A stretch of 55,881 nt of DNA. Source: Chlorobiaceae bacterium (GTDB taxonomy: Bacteria > Bacteroidota > Ignavibacteria > Ignavibacteriales > Ignavibacteriaceae). Each line of letters starts with the position of its first letter. The stretch's first letter is position 1. The DNA lies in the NCBI GenBank assembly GCA_013824085.1, contig PNNF01000015.1, positions 1 through 55,881 on the forward strand. The letters are read 5' to 3'. Made by a program: the position numbers and the translations under genes. The notes below the pieces were generated by a model. It ran no database searches. It was given only the letters and a program-made list of their open reading frames with translations, and was not told the DNA's origin. Positions 19,923-30,900 of this stretch are shown here, in pieces.

Positions 19923-21314
19923 TTATCCAGTTGGACCTATCATCTCTTCAGGTTTTACTTTCTTATCAAATTCTTCTGCCGTTAATAATTGTAATTCAAC
20001 GGCTGCCTGTTTTAAGGTAGTATTTTCTTTGTGTGCTTTCTTTGCAACTTTCGCAGCATTGTCATAACCGATATGAGGATTCAAAGCTGTAACTAACATT
20101 AAAGAATTCTCAAGATGCTTTTTAATATTGATTTCATTGGCTACAATTCCCTCCACACAATTTTCAGAAAAACTTTCTGAAGCATCGGCTAATAGTTTTA
20201 TTGATTGAAGCACATTGAAAGCAATCACGGGCATAAAAACATTCAGTTCAAAATTTCCACTTGCACCAGCAAAATTTACAGTTACATCATTTCCGAAAAC
20301 TTGTGCACAGACCATCGTCATTGCTTCTGATTGTGTGGGATTAACTTTACCCGGCATAATTGAACTGCCCGGTTCATTTTCTGGCAAATTCAATTCTCCA
20401 ATTCCACTGCGTGGACCAGAGCCAAGCCAACGAATATCGTTACTTATTTTCATCAATGATGCAGCTATCGTTTTTAACATTCCATGAATTTCTACGAGAG
20501 AATCTTTTCCCGCCATCGCTTCAAATTTATTTGGAGCAGTCTTAAATGGTAGGTTAGTTAGTTCAGAAATTTTTTCTGCAACTTTTACTGCGTAGTCTTT
20601 ATGCGTGTTTAATCCCGTTCCAACTGCAGTTCCTCCGAGAGGAATTTGATACAATCTTTTTAATGAGTCTTCTAATCGTTCAAGTCCATTTGCCAATTGC
20701 TGTTCATAACCCGAAAACTCTTGTCCCAAAGTTAATGGAGTCGCATCCATCAAGTGAGTTCTTCCAATTTTAATTATGTGTGCAAATGAATTTGATTTTT
20801 CACCGAGCGCATTTTTTAATTTCGTTATCATTGGAATTAATCGATGATTAATTTCTTGAGCAGTAGCAATATGAATTGCAGTCGGGAACGCATCATTAGT
20901 AGATTGAGCTTTGTTCACATCATCATTTGGATGAATGGGCTTTTTACTTCCAAGAATTCCTCCCGCAATTTCAATTGCACGATTAGAAATAACTTCGTTC
21001 ACATTCATGTTTGTTTGTGTGCCACTTCCGGTTTGCCAAACTACAAGCGGAAAGTGTGAATCAAGCTTGCCTGCAATCACTTCATCAGCAGCTTGAATAA
21101 TTAAATCTCTTTTATCAGCAGAAAGAATTCCTAATTCGCAATTAACAATAGCAGCTGCTTTTTTTACTATCCCCATCGCTCTAATAAATTCAGTTGGAAA
21201 TCTTTCGCCTCCAATCTTAAAATTCATTAATGATCTGGCAGTCTGAGCACCAAAATATTTATCTGATGGAACATTAATTTCGCCCATACTGTCTGTTTCA
21301 ATTCTGAAATTCAT
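19923..21314 (-). CDS. fumC: Class II fumarate hydratase
   Basis: Iron-independent fumarase of the TCA cycle (fumarate + water to L-malate), cytosolic tetramer in known relatives. The 463-residue protein carries the fumarase/aspartase signature [13 protein letters not shown] (about 318-330), the early [13 protein letters not shown] substrate loop and [16 protein letters not shown]. The [10 protein letters not shown] segment supports fumarase rather than aspartase, although the families are close. AAAGGAG lies a few bases upstream of the ATG. It complements maeB and pckG for C4-acid metabolism. Confidence 0.95.
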   Translation of the reverse strand: MNFRIETDSMGEINVPSDKYFGAQTARSLMNFKIGGERFPTEFIRAMGIVKKAAAIVNCELGILSADKRDLIIQAADEVIAGKLDSHFPLVVWQTGSGTQTNMNVNEVISNRAIEIAGGILGSKKPIHPNDDVNKAQSTNDAFPTAIHIATAQEINHRLIPMITKLKNALGEKSNSFAHIIKIGRTHLMDATPLTLGQEFSGYEQQLANGLERLEDSLKRLYQIPLGGTAVGTGLNTHKDYAVKVAEKISELTNLPFKTAPNKFEAMAGKDSLVEIHGMLKTIAASLMKISNDIRWLGSGPRSGIGELNLPENEPGSSIMPGKVNPTQSEAMTMVCAQVFGNDVTVNFAGASGNFELNVFMPVIAFNVLQSIKLLADASESFSENCVEGIVANEINIKKHLENSLMLVTALNPHIGYDNAAKVAKKAHKENTTLKQAAVELQLLTAEEFDKKVKPEEMIGPTG

Positions 21315-21337
21315 GAAAACTCCTTTTTTTAATTAAA

Positions 21338-21345
21338 CAAAATTA
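21338..21345 (-). promoter_or_regulatory. Candidate Bacteroidetes-type -7 promoter element of fumC
   Basis: On the minus strand the sequence reads TAATTTTG, matching the TAnnTTTG core described for Bacteroidetes promoters, 24 bases before the fumC ATG. I see no clear TTG at the matching -33 position, so this is tentative. Confidence 0.35.
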
Positions 21346-21554
21346 TAATAATTGGTTTCTTGAAAAAATTATTGAAAGAAAAATTTTTATTTTTATCTCA
21401 TAAAAGCGACGAATGAAAAGAAAAAAGAACAAAATAATTGAGTAAATAAAATACTCAAAGAGGATTGCGATTAATTGGAATTATTAAGCCGTATAGCTAT
21501 TTTTATTGGTTAAAGAAATTAATCTTATTATTTACAAATGGAAAAGTAATATTG

Positions 21555-22961
21555 ATGTTAGAAAAACAACGAACTATAAGAAAATCTGTGAGTTTAACTG
21601 GTGTTGGATTGCATACAGGCACGACCTGTACATTAACTTTTGCTCCTGCTCCTGAAAATCATGGAATAAAATTTATAAGAACTGACCTTGGTGGCAATCC
21701 TGAAATACCAGCTATTTGTGATTATGTAGTAGATATTTCGAGAGGAACAACACTTGCTATTGGCGAAGCTAAAGTTCATACGGTTGAGCATGTTTTGGCT
21801 GCAGCTTATGGATTGCAAATAGATAATTTAAGAATTGAGCTTAATGGAATTGAGCCTCCAGTTGGTGATGGAAGCTCTCTGCTTTTTGTAGAGGCACTGC
21901 TCAAGGCTGAATTAGTTGAGCAGGATGAACCAAAAGATTATTTGATAATTGATGAAACTGTAATGTATCACGATGAAGAAAAACAGATTGATATCGTCGC
22001 ACTTCCACTTGATGGATACAGAATAAGCGTAATGGTTGATTATCAAAATCCCGCTCTCGGTAGCCAACACACAGGTTTGTTTGATTTGGAAAAAGAATTC
22101 GTTAGTGAGTATGCGTCATCTCGGACTTTTTGTTTTTTAAGTGAAGTGGAGCAACTCTCTAAACTTGGATTAATAAAGGGCGGCGACATTGACAATGCAA
22201 TTGTTATCGTCGATAAACAAATGACAGAAGAGGAACTTCAAGTTCTAAGTTCAAATATTGGTATTACGCAAAAAGTTACTTTAGGCAATAATGGAATTTT
22301 AAATAACAAAGAACTTCGATTTAAGAATGAACCTGCGAGACATAAACTACTTGATCTTATTGGTGATTTAGCACTTATCGGAATTCCTTTTAAAGCTCAA
22401 ATACTTGCTGCTCGTCCGGGACATAAAGCGAATGTCGAGTTTGCAAAGATGATTCGGAAATTATATCAAAAGAAAAAATTAATTAGAAAATATCAGCACG
22501 TAAAAAAAGAGGGAGTTATTTTTGATGTAAACGCAATTCAAAAAATTCTTCCACACAGATATCCATTCTTAATGCTGGATAAAATTATTGCGATTGATAT
22601 CGACAAAAGAGTTACAGGAGTAAAATCAGTTTCAATTGATGAACCATTTTTTCAGGGACACTTTCCAGGGCAACCAATAATGCCGGGCGTTTTAATTATT
22701 GAAGCAATGGCGCAAACAGGTGGTCTCTTATTGTTGAACTCAATTCCAAATCCTGAAACAAAGCTCGTTTATTTTATGCAAATCAATAATGCAAAATTTA
22801 GAAAACCTGTAGTCCCGGGTGACCAATTAGTTATGGAAGTAGAATTAATAAATAAAAAAACAAAAGTAGTTTCAATGCACGGCAAAGCTTATGTTAATGA
22901 CCAGTTAGTTGCAGAAGCTGATTTTACCGCTGCTATTGTAGATAGGGAAAATAGTTTATGA
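21555..22961 (+). CDS. lpxC/fabZ: Bifunctional UDP-3-O-acyl-GlcNAc deacetylase / 3-hydroxyacyl-ACP dehydratase (LpxC-FabZ fusion)
   Basis: Residues 1 to about 305 are LpxC, the zinc deacetylase committing to lipid A synthesis: VEHVLAA and RHKLLDLIGDLALIG carry the metal-binding His and Asp residues, and RPGHKANVEF follows. Residues from about 325 are FabZ, the dehydratase of fatty-acid synthesis: ILPHRYPFLMLD, then GHFPGQPIMPG with His369 and the catalytic Glu383. The fusion is known in Bacteroidetes-related lineages and balances lipid A against phospholipid. I chose ATG 21555 (MLEKQRTIRKSV), which matches LpxC N-termini; an in-frame TTG at 21465 would add an unlikely 30 residues. It overlaps lpxA by four bases. 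Confidence 0.97.
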   Translation: MLEKQRTIRKSVSLTGVGLHTGTTCTLTFAPAPENHGIKFIRTDLGGNPEIPAICDYVVDISRGTTLAIGEAKVHTVEHVLAAAYGLQIDNLRIELNGIEPPVGDGSSLLFVEALLKAELVEQDEPKDYLIIDETVMYHDEEKQIDIVALPLDGYRISVMVDYQNPALGSQHTGLFDLEKEFVSEYASSRTFCFLSEVEQLSKLGLIKGGDIDNAIVIVDKQMTEEELQVLSSNIGITQKVTLGNNGILNNKELRFKNEPARHKLLDLIGDLALIGIPFKAQILAARPGHKANVEFAKMIRKLYQKKKLIRKYQHVKKEGVIFDVNAIQKILPHRYPFLMLDKIIAIDIDKRVTGVKSVSIDEPFFQGHFPGQPIMPGVLIIEAMAQTGGLLLLNSIPNPETKLVYFMQINNAKFRKPVVPGDQLVMEVELINKKTKVVSMHGKAYVNDQLVAEADFTAAIVDRENSL

Positions 22962-23734
22962 CAAATGTGCATCCGTCAGCTATTGTTAGTTCAAAAGCTC
23001 AAATAGGAAATAATGTAACGATTTCTCCTTTAGCAATAATTCAAGATGATGTGCAAATTGGAGACGACTGCTTCATTGGTCCAAACGCTGTTATTTATGA
23101 TGGAGCAAGATTGGGTAAGAATATAAAAGTTTATCAATCCGCTTCTGTTGCTCACGTGCCGCAAGACTTAAAATTTAAGAATGAGCCGAGTCTCTGTTTT
23201 ATTGGCGACAACACAACGATTCATGAATTTACTACGATTCATAGAGGAACAATTGAAACAGGTTTTACAAGAATTGGAAACAATGTTTTATTGATGGCTT
23301 ATACTCACGTTGCTCACGATTGTATCATCGGCAACAATTGTATTCTTGCAAATGTTGTGCAGCTCGGAGGTCACACTCATATCGAAGATTGGGTTATTAT
23401 TGGCGGTGCATCTGTGGTTCATCAATTTTCAAAAGTTGGAAGACACTGCATGATTGGTGGCGGATATAGAGTTGTGCAAGACGTTCCACCATATGTGTTG
23501 GTTGCGGGCGAGCCCTTGAAATATGAAGGCTTAAATGTTATTGGATTGAGAAGAAGAGGATTTAAGACAGAGCAAGTTGAAACTATTAAGAAAATTTATT
23601 CCTACATCTATTCAAAAAATTATAATATTAGTCAGGCAAAAGAAAAAATTCGTGAAGAGTTTGGAGAGAATGAATTTGCTGTTGAGATAATTGGATTTAT
23701 TGAAAAATGTAAAAGAGGTTTAAGCGGTAAGTGA
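22958..23734 (+). CDS. lpxA: UDP-N-acetylglucosamine acyltransferase
   Basis: First enzyme of lipid A synthesis, transferring a 3-hydroxyacyl chain from ACP to UDP-GlcNAc. The 258-residue product begins with left-handed beta-helix hexapeptide repeats (IGNNVTI, IGDDCFIG, LGKNIKV and so on). It carries the catalytic histidine at residue 120 in AHDCIIG and ends in the helical C-terminal domain (LRRRGFKTEQVETIKK). The start overlaps the lpxC-fabZ stop (ATGA), so translation is coupled. The acyl-chain length cannot be judged here. Confidence 0.96.
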   Translation: MTNVHPSAIVSSKAQIGNNVTISPLAIIQDDVQIGDDCFIGPNAVIYDGARLGKNIKVYQSASVAHVPQDLKFKNEPSLCFIGDNTTIHEFTTIHRGTIETGFTRIGNNVLLMAYTHVAHDCIIGNNCILANVVQLGGHTHIEDWVIIGGASVVHQFSKVGRHCMIGGGYRVVQDVPPYVLVAGEPLKYEGLNVIGLRRRGFKTEQVETIKKIYSYIYSKNYNISQAKEKIREEFGENEFAVEIIGFIEKCKRGLSGK

Positions 23735-24489
23735 ATTGGTTTTTTATAAATTCGGGAGCTATGACCGGGCAAGAGAATATGGATTTCGATATTCAACTTG
23801 CGAAAAATTGTAAAGATGGAGAGACCTATTTCCGCCTTTATCGATGGGCTCCTTATTGCATCTCTATTGGTGCTAATCAATCACACGAATTAATAAATGC
23901 AGAAAAAATAATTCACGATAATATTGATTTAGTTACTCGTCCAACTGGTGGCCGTGCAATTTTACATTCAGAAGAGTTGACATACTCTGTTGTAATGAAA
24001 ACAGATTCAGTTGCAACTCCACAAAAAATTTATAAAGAAATTAATAATGCACTTCTTTCTGGTCTGGGAATTTATGATTCAAAACTTGCTAATGCTGACC
24101 TCGAAAAGAACCAACCTGATTTTTTAAAAATTTATCAGAATGAAAATCCTTTTGCTTGTTTCTCAACATCTGCAAAAAGTGAGATTAAGTATTCAAGTAA
24201 AAAATTAATTGGTAGTGCACAGCGAAAACTTGGCAATACTGTTTTGCAACATGGCTCAATATTATGTGGGTCGTATCATCATAACATTGTAAATTATTTA
24301 AATATTTCGAGTAGCGAAAAATTTTCTCTCGCAGAAGAGTTGATGGAAAAGACAATAGAGATTGAAAGCATCTTGAAAACTTCTGTCGATTATTCTAAAT
24401 TAATTATTTCTCTCAAGTCGGGTTTCGAAAAATATTTTGAAACAAAATTTTATGATTTAAACATTGAAAATAAAAAAGAGTTAGTATGA
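23731..24489 (+). CDS. Lipoate/octanoate transferase family protein, LipM-like
   Basis: Member of the biotin/lipoate protein ligase fold (252 residues), with [19 protein letters not shown] at about 70-88. Three features favour a LipM-type octanoyl-ACP:protein transferase over an ATP-using lipoate ligase: a cysteine at 143 in FACF at the position of the LipM nucleophile, [18 protein letters not shown] rather than a ligase-type HHGTLL, and the lack of a C-terminal LplA accessory domain. The GTG start overlaps the lpxA TGA. The enzyme would supply octanoyl groups for pyruvate/2-oxoacid dehydrogenases or the glycine-cleavage system. Amidotransferase (LipL) activity cannot be excluded. Confidence 0.78.
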   Translation: MNWFFINSGAMTGQENMDFDIQLAKNCKDGETYFRLYRWAPYCISIGANQSHELINAEKIIHDNIDLVTRPTGGRAILHSEELTYSVVMKTDSVATPQKIYKEINNALLSGLGIYDSKLANADLEKNQPDFLKIYQNENPFACFSTSAKSEIKYSSKKLIGSAQRKLGNTVLQHGSILCGSYHHNIVNYLNISSSEKFSLAEELMEKTIEIESILKTSVDYSKLIISLKSGFEKYFETKFYDLNIENKKELV

Positions 24490-25304
24490 GTTCATCATCA
24501 GGTCAATTTAGAAAAGTTACTACAAAAACCTTCATGTTAATGAAAGAAAAAGGTATTAAAATTTCTGCGCTAACGTCGTATGATTTTTTAACATCTAAAT
24601 TACTCGATCAAGCGGGCATTGATTTAATATTGGTTGGCGATTCACTCGGAAATGTTTTTCAAGGAAACGAAACAACTCTTCCTGTTACGATGGATGAAAT
24701 GATTTATCACACAAAAGCTGTTACTCGTGGAGTTGCACGTGCTATGGTTATTGTCGATATGCCATTTATGTCTTATCAATTAAGCACCGATGAAGCCTTT
24801 AGAAATGCGGGTCGCATAATGAAAGAGACCGCAGCCGGTGGAGTAAAACTCGAAGGTGGAAAAAGAATCGCAGACGCAGTGAAGAAAATTACTGACGCTG
24901 GAATTCCTGTGATGGGACATATCGGATTAATGCCTCAAAGCATTCATCAATACGGAAGTTATAAAGAGCGAGGAACCACTCAAGAAGAAGCCGATGAAAT
25001 TTTGAGCGACGCCTTGATACTTGAACAATCTGGAGCATTTTCTTTAGTGATTGAAAAAGTTCCTTCTCTGCTTGCTAAAAAAGTTTCTGAAGCCGTTAAG
25101 ATTCCAACCATCGGAATTGGTGCAGGTCAAAATTGTGATGGACAAATTTTAGTTAGCAGCGATATGCTTGGATTAAACATCGAATTTAAGCCACGATTTG
25201 TGCGCCATTATCTTAATCTCGCTAAAGATATTGATAATGCTGTGCGGAAATTTATTGTAGATGTAAAAAAGCAAGACTTTCCTTCGGAAAAAGAAAGTTA
25301 CTGA
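24486..25304 (+). CDS. panB: 3-methyl-2-oxobutanoate hydroxymethyltransferase
   Basis: First step of pantothenate (coenzyme A precursor) synthesis: transfers a hydroxymethyl group from methylene-tetrahydrofolate to 2-oxoisovalerate. The 272-residue length is normal. Conserved blocks include [38 protein letters not shown] (metal-binding Asp), [15 protein letters not shown] and [16 protein letters not shown]. The ATG overlaps the preceding stop by four bases, so lpxC-fabZ, lpxA, the LipM-like gene and panB form one tightly coupled operon linked by acyl-carrier and CoA chemistry. Confidence 0.97.
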   Translation: MSSSSGQFRKVTTKTFMLMKEKGIKISALTSYDFLTSKLLDQAGIDLILVGDSLGNVFQGNETTLPVTMDEMIYHTKAVTRGVARAMVIVDMPFMSYQLSTDEAFRNAGRIMKETAAGGVKLEGGKRIADAVKKITDAGIPVMGHIGLMPQSIHQYGSYKERGTTQEEADEILSDALILEQSGAFSLVIEKVPSLLAKKVSEAVKIPTIGIGAGQNCDGQILVSSDMLGLNIEFKPRFVRHYLNLAKDIDNAVRKFIVDVKKQDFPSEKESY

Positions 25305-25335
25305 TTTTAAATTTTCCTCCTCTTAAATTCAATCT

Positions 25336-26427
25336 ATGAAGAAATTGTTTTTTTTATCGTTAGTTTTTTTTTATAGCACTTTTTTGTTTCCCGCAGAAAT
25401 AAATTTCAAAGAGCTGTTTCCAAAAACACCTTTCAATGGAATCGCCAATGATGGTAATTCTATTTGGTTCTCATCTTATGGAAAAGGAATTTTTCAATAC
25501 TTAAAAGATGAAGATCGATGGATTATCTACTCGACAGAAAATAAAAATATCGATTCGGATTTTTTTTATTGCATCGCAGCGAGTGATGATTTCGTCTGGG
25601 CTGGTACAAGCGATGGGCTCTTGATTTATGATAGAAAACGTAAACAATGGAAGCGAAGAAAATTTGCTGAAGGTGGAGAATTTGGAAATTGGATTCGTTC
25701 GCTGGCTTATGACAAACATCAAAATAAATTGTATATCGGTCGATTCATTAATCTAACTGTCTTGGATGTAGCGCGACAAAGATTTGACGATTTTAATCTA
25801 ACAGTAAATAATGATTTAAAAACTAACAACATAAAAACAATTGAAATTGAAAATGAAAATTTTATTTGGTTCGGTACAGAAGCTGGAGTTTTTAGATATG
25901 ATAAATCAAAAAGTTTAGATGATAATACTTCACTCGAGTTTTACAACAACAGAAGAAATTCTTTTCGTGCAGAAGGAGACGCAGTATCTGTATCTGCAAT
26001 TGAATTTGAAAAAAAATTCATCTGGTTTGGCACTGATGAATTTATCACTCCCGAAAGACCAAAATTTAATGTAGGCGGAATTTATCGCTACAACCGAAGA
26101 GCGACTTGGCAAAAATTTGATGCTGAAAATGGTTTAGGTGCAAATGGTGTTTATGCGTTGGAGCTTTCTGGAAACTACATTTGGGCAGCTTTGTATCAGT
26201 TCGATAAGAAGAATAAAAAAGAAGTCGGCAAAGGCTTGGTGCTTATCGATAGAAGAGATGGAAAAGTTTTAGAAGTTAATCCAGATAAGATTCGACTGGC
26301 TTCTAACACAATAACAGCATTAAAATTTGACGGAGTTAAAATGTGGATTGCAACTGATAACGGACTTTGGCAAGTTGCTATTACAAATCCGTTTGCACAA
26401 TTTGTCCCAAGAAATACACATAATTAA
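25336..26427 (+). CDS. Secreted beta-propeller protein (two-component-regulator-propeller type)
   Basis: The 363-residue protein has a signal peptide (KKLFFLSLVFFYSTFLFPAE). It then has repeats of the kind GNSIWFSSYGKGIFQY, FVWAGTSDGLLIYDRK, FIWFGTEAGVFRYDK and MWIATDNGLWQVA, about one per 45-60 residues. These resemble the Reg_prop blades found in the sensor parts of hybrid two-component systems, but no kinase, membrane segment or DNA-binding part is fused. It sits 31 bases after panB and 43 bases before rfaE1. Its function is unknown; a periplasmic scaffold or ligand-binding role is only inference. Confidence 0.75.
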   Translation: MKKLFFLSLVFFYSTFLFPAEINFKELFPKTPFNGIANDGNSIWFSSYGKGIFQYLKDEDRWIIYSTENKNIDSDFFYCIAASDDFVWAGTSDGLLIYDRKRKQWKRRKFAEGGEFGNWIRSLAYDKHQNKLYIGRFINLTVLDVARQRFDDFNLTVNNDLKTNNIKTIEIENENFIWFGTEAGVFRYDKSKSLDDNTSLEFYNNRRNSFRAEGDAVSVSAIEFEKKFIWFGTDEFITPERPKFNVGGIYRYNRRATWQKFDAENGLGANGVYALELSGNYIWAALYQFDKKNKKEVGKGLVLIDRRDGKVLEVNPDKIRLASNTITALKFDGVKMWIATDNGLWQVAITNPFAQFVPRNTHN

Positions 26428-26470
26428 TCTCTACTTTATTATTAATTTTTAAACAAAAATATTTTTTAAA

Positions 26471-27466
26471 ATGATAAACATTCCTAAAGCTCGATTACTT
26501 GAATTAAAGAAAAAATTCAAAAATAAAAAAATTGCAGTCATAGGCGATATGATGCTCGATTGTTATTTCTGGGGCGAAGTAAAACGCATCTCACCTGAAG
26601 CTCCCGTTCCGATTGTAGAAATTGATAATGAGTTTTATAGATTTGGTGGCGCTGCTAACGTTGCATACAATATTATCAAGCTCGGAGGTGTGCCGATTCC
26701 AATTGGTGTTATTGGGGATGACTCTTTCGGTAGAATTTTTTCTTCATTGATTGAAGACGCAAAAATAATTTCCAGTGGCTTGTTAGTTGACCCATCAAGA
26801 CCAACTACAACGAAGTCAAGAGTAATTTCAGACAATCAACAAATAGTAAGAATTGACAGAGAAAAAAAAGATTATCTCACTAAGGAAACTCAAACTAGAT
26901 TATTGAACTATATCGAAAAAATAATTGATGAAGTTGATGGAATCATTTTACAAGACTACAACAAAGGTGTCCTAACTCCACAAATAATTCAGAAAGTAAT
27001 TTCACTAGGGAATAAGAGGAAAATTCTAATTACAGTAGATCCGAAGTTCAATAATTTTTTCAAGTATAAAAATGTTACAGTATTTAAACCGAACAGAAAA
27101 GAAGCATCTGATGCACTTGGAATGAAAATTAAATCTCAAGCTGAAATTGAGTTGGCAGGAAAAAAATTATTGAGTAAGCTAAATTCAAAATTTGTCTTAA
27201 TGACACTTGGCGAAGAAGGAATTGCAGTCTTTGAAAAAGGGAAAAAAGAAAAGACGATGCCTACTAAGGCGAGTAAAGTGGCTGATGTATCAGGCGCTGG
27301 CGACACTGTAATATCAACATTAACAATGGCTCTCGCCTCAGATGCAAATATTTATGAAGCGTGTTTCCTCGCTAATTATGCGGGCGGAATTGTGTGTGAA
27401 GAAGCTGGAATTGTTCCAATTGAAATCGATAATTTGTTCAATACTATTTTGAAAGATGGAAAATGA
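26471..27466 (+). CDS. rfaE1: D-glycero-D-manno-heptose 7-phosphate kinase (RfaE1, PfkB family)
   Basis: Kinase that phosphorylates heptose 7-phosphate at C1 in the ADP-heptose pathway for LPS core. The 331-residue PfkB-family protein has the N-terminal KIAVIGDMMLDCYFWGEVKR, the FGGAANVAYNIIKLGG substrate motif and the ATP-site DVSGAGDTV with catalytic Asp near 280. The wording ISPEAPVPI and FGGAANVA is typical of the HldE kinase half. The next gene overlaps by four bases and supplies the adenylyltransferase half, so the HldE function is split into two genes here. Confidence 0.93.
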   Translation: MINIPKARLLELKKKFKNKKIAVIGDMMLDCYFWGEVKRISPEAPVPIVEIDNEFYRFGGAANVAYNIIKLGGVPIPIGVIGDDSFGRIFSSLIEDAKIISSGLLVDPSRPTTTKSRVISDNQQIVRIDREKKDYLTKETQTRLLNYIEKIIDEVDGIILQDYNKGVLTPQIIQKVISLGNKRKILITVDPKFNNFFKYKNVTVFKPNRKEASDALGMKIKSQAEIELAGKKLLSKLNSKFVLMTLGEEGIAVFEKGKKEKTMPTKASKVADVSGAGDTVISTLTMALASDANIYEACFLANYAGGIVCEEAGIVPIEIDNLFNTILKDGK

Positions 27467-27945
27467 GAAGTTATTTCGAGTTGAGTGAAATAATAAAAAT
27501 TAGAAAAACACTTAAAGATGAAAACAGAAAAGTAGTTTTTACAAATGGATGTTTTGATCTGATTCATGCTGGTCACGTTGACTATCTCGCAAAAGCAAAA
27601 GCGTGCGGCGATATTCTTATTGTTGCTTTGAATACAGACAATTCAATGAGAAGAATTAAGGGAGAAAAACGCCCCTTAGTTAATCAAGACGAAAGAGCGT
27701 TTGTAATGTCGAACTTAAAGCCCGTAGATTTTGTTGTACTATTTGATGAAGATACTCCTGCCGAAATTATTAAAGCAATAATTCCTGATGTTCTGATTAA
27801 AGGTGGCGACTGGTCAATAGAAAATATTGTTGGTCGCGAAATAGTTGAATCGAACGGAGGAGAAGTAAAATCAATAGAATTTGTTTCTCAACAATCGACA
27901 TCAAAAATAATACAAACAATTTTAGATCGTTACGGAAGTGATTAA
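27463..27945 (+). CDS. rfaE2: D-glycero-beta-D-manno-heptose 1-phosphate adenylyltransferase (RfaE2)
   Basis: Adenylyltransferase that makes ADP-heptose from heptose 1-phosphate. The 160-residue nucleotidyltransferase fold carries FTNGCFDLIHAGHVDYL (HxGH ATP-binding motif at about residues 36-39) and the GGDWSIENIVGREIVES segment typical of the HldE C-terminal half. ATG overlaps the rfaE1 stop, and the tamB GTG lies inside its last codons. With rfaE1 it implies heptose in the lipopolysaccharide of this organism, although the heptosyltransferase genes are not in the window. Confidence 0.95.
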   Translation: MRSYFELSEIIKIRKTLKDENRKVVFTNGCFDLIHAGHVDYLAKAKACGDILIVALNTDNSMRRIKGEKRPLVNQDERAFVMSNLKPVDFVVLFDEDTPAEIIKAIIPDVLIKGGDWSIENIVGREIVESNGGEVKSIEFVSQQSTSKIIQTILDRYGSD

Positions 27946-30900
27946 CAAAAAAAAAATAGAAGAGAAATTTGAGAAACTTGAAGAAAAAATAGGATCTCAA
28001 ATTAATCATCTCGATAAAGAAATTGACAAAATAAGAAGAAGTCTTTTCCACAAAGTTGTCAATGTCTTTCTCGCTTTTTTTATTTTAATTTTTCTCCTCT
28101 CTCTCATTCTTTTCGGAATTTCTCAAACTTCTACATTCAGAGAATTTTTACGAGAAAATATTATTGCAATTGTAAACGAAGAGATTAATGGAACATTAGC
28201 GATTGAAAAAATTGAAGGAACAATTTTTACTTCATTGCTAATAAAAAATGCAAGTCTAAGTGATAAAACAGATAAAATAATTTCATTTGAAAACTTAAAA
28301 ATTAAATTGTCTCCGTTGCAAATATTTTTAGGAAAAATTTATGTCCGAAATATTGAATTAGAAAATGTCGATATAAATTTTTATAAAGACTCACTCGGGC
28401 AATTAAACATTTCAAAAATTTTTCCTCCAGCAGAAAAAGTTGATACAACCAAAAGTGAATTTCCCTTTGTAATTCAAGTCGTTGACCTAAAACTTAAAAA
28501 TATTAATTTTCTTTTGCAAAGCGACGAGAACAAAGGCAGCAATAGAGATTATGAAGTTTTGAACTTAAATGATTTACGTATCAATAACTTATTTCTTTCG
28601 CTTGGGGCATATGCAGACATTACCAATAATATCTATGAATTAGCGATTGATGATTTTTCATTCTTAATGAATTTGAAAAATTTTCAGTTCAGTTACTTCC
28701 AAACATATCTTCGAGTTGATGAAAATAAAATTGAAATTGATAATTTTAATTTGCTGACGAATAATTCCAATATCAATCTGAACGCTACTATTACTGACTT
28801 AAATCTCTTTGGCGAACTTAACGAAGAAGCACTCGGGAAAAGTAAAATTAATTTTATTCTGAATGCTGAGAATTTTGATTTCAAAGACCTCAATTCTTTT
28901 TTTACTTCTACTAATGTTCTAAAAGGAAATTTTAGTACAAAATTTTCGGCAAGTGGAAGTTTTAACGAGCTTGATATTAATCAATTAGATATTAAGTTGA
29001 ACAACTCCAACATAAATACAACGGGCAAAATTTTTAATCTCACTCATCCAACAGATTTATATATTAGTTCAAAAATTACAAATTCAAAAATTTACTATAA
29101 TGATGTAAAAAATCTTTTTCAAAGTTTGGCTCTTCCTGACTTTCCTAACTTAGATTTTATTCAGTTCGATACTTTGAGCTATGAAGGGCAGCCAACAAAA
29201 TTCACTGTTAATCTGGCTTCAACTATCGAAAACGGAAAATTGAATGCTGTTGCTGACTTTGATATGACTAAAGGAGAGATGGTTTATGATATTGACGTCT
29301 TCACACGTGCATTAAACTTAAACTCAATAATTGAAATTCCTTCTTCGCTTAACCTTGCCTTAAATGTGAAGGGACGCGGAACAAGTGTTGATAAAATTAA
29401 TGCTGATTTATCAACCAAAATTGAAAATTCAAATTTTAATAACATCAACATTAAAAGTTTGGAGTTGTTAGGAAGTTTTAAAAATAAAATTTTACTCTCA
29501 AGCATAATTGGTTCAACAGGAAATGATTCAATTGATATTTCAGCAAAAATAAATTTTGAGGATCCTAATTCCCCTATCTATCAATTGAATTCGTCTTTTC
29601 GAAATATTCAATTCGCTAAATTTGGATTGGAAGCAGAAAACTTCAAGAGTAATTTAAATTTTAATTTCTCCGCAGTTGGAAAAAACTTTGAACTCGATAA
29701 ACTTAATTCAGAAATTTATCTGGATATTTTCGACTCACGCATAAACGATTCAATAATTAATAATCAGAACATTAAACTCATTGTCGCTTCGAATGATTTA
29801 GGTAAGTCAGTACAGTTTAAGAGTGAAGTAATTGATCTGAACATTGATGGAAATTTTTCTTACGTAAGTTTAATAAATTTTGTTCAGGGTGAAATTGCTG
29901 GAATATCAAAGACGTTCATAAAAAAAGCGGATCAATTAATTCCAAGTTTAAATTTAACTATTAATGAAAAAGTAATTCAGAGTTCGCGAAAAATATCTGA
30001 AGAAAAATTTAACCCATTTAATGTCAACTTTAATCTTGTGTTTAAGGATCTAAAACCAGTGATTCAATTTATCCCCAATATTGATGCTACTGTCGAAGGG
30101 AAATTAGTAGGAAAAATTGAAAATCGAAATAACGAGACGATATTTGATATTGAAGCAAATTTTGATTTCTTAAAATTTAGTCAACTCGATGTAGGATATT
30201 TTGCGACTGATTCAAAAATAAAATTTTCCTTAATCTATCCAAGTCAAAATTATGCAATCGAAAATATTAATCTCAATTCAGAAATTAATATCAATCGACT
30301 CTACGCTGGGACTGATGTCGAAAAAATTAATACTAAAATAAAAATTGACGAAGGAAAACTCAGTCTCACATCGTCAGCAGGCTTGAGTAATATTGTTACT
30401 GCAGCTTTCGATTTGAATTCTAATCTAAGCTCAAATGTATTAGAAATAAATTTTGATAAACTAAAAGTTGCTTACAAAGATTATGAGTTTGAAAATCGTA
30501 ATGGAATAAAAATTTCTTATCTAAAACAAAAACTTCTAATAGAAAATTTTAATCTATTTCGGAATGATTCGGAGATTTCAATCAATGGAATTTTTTCACA
30601 ATACGGGAATCAAGATTTAGTACTGGAATTAAAAAAGATAAAAGGATTTGAAGTTGGATTTGAAGTTCTCGAACTTAGTCCTGATAATATTATTGATGGG
30701 GACTTAAATGTAACAGCAAAAATTACCGGGCTGCTGAACGACCCACAATTTTCGGTATTATTAACAGCCGATAATATCGCATATCAAAATAAAAAATTTG
30801 GTTCTTTGAAGTCTGAAATCAATTACAAACAAAAGAGATTAATTTCAAATATTGTTTTTCTCGAAGACTTGGAATCAAAAAATGAGCGACTAAAAATTTA

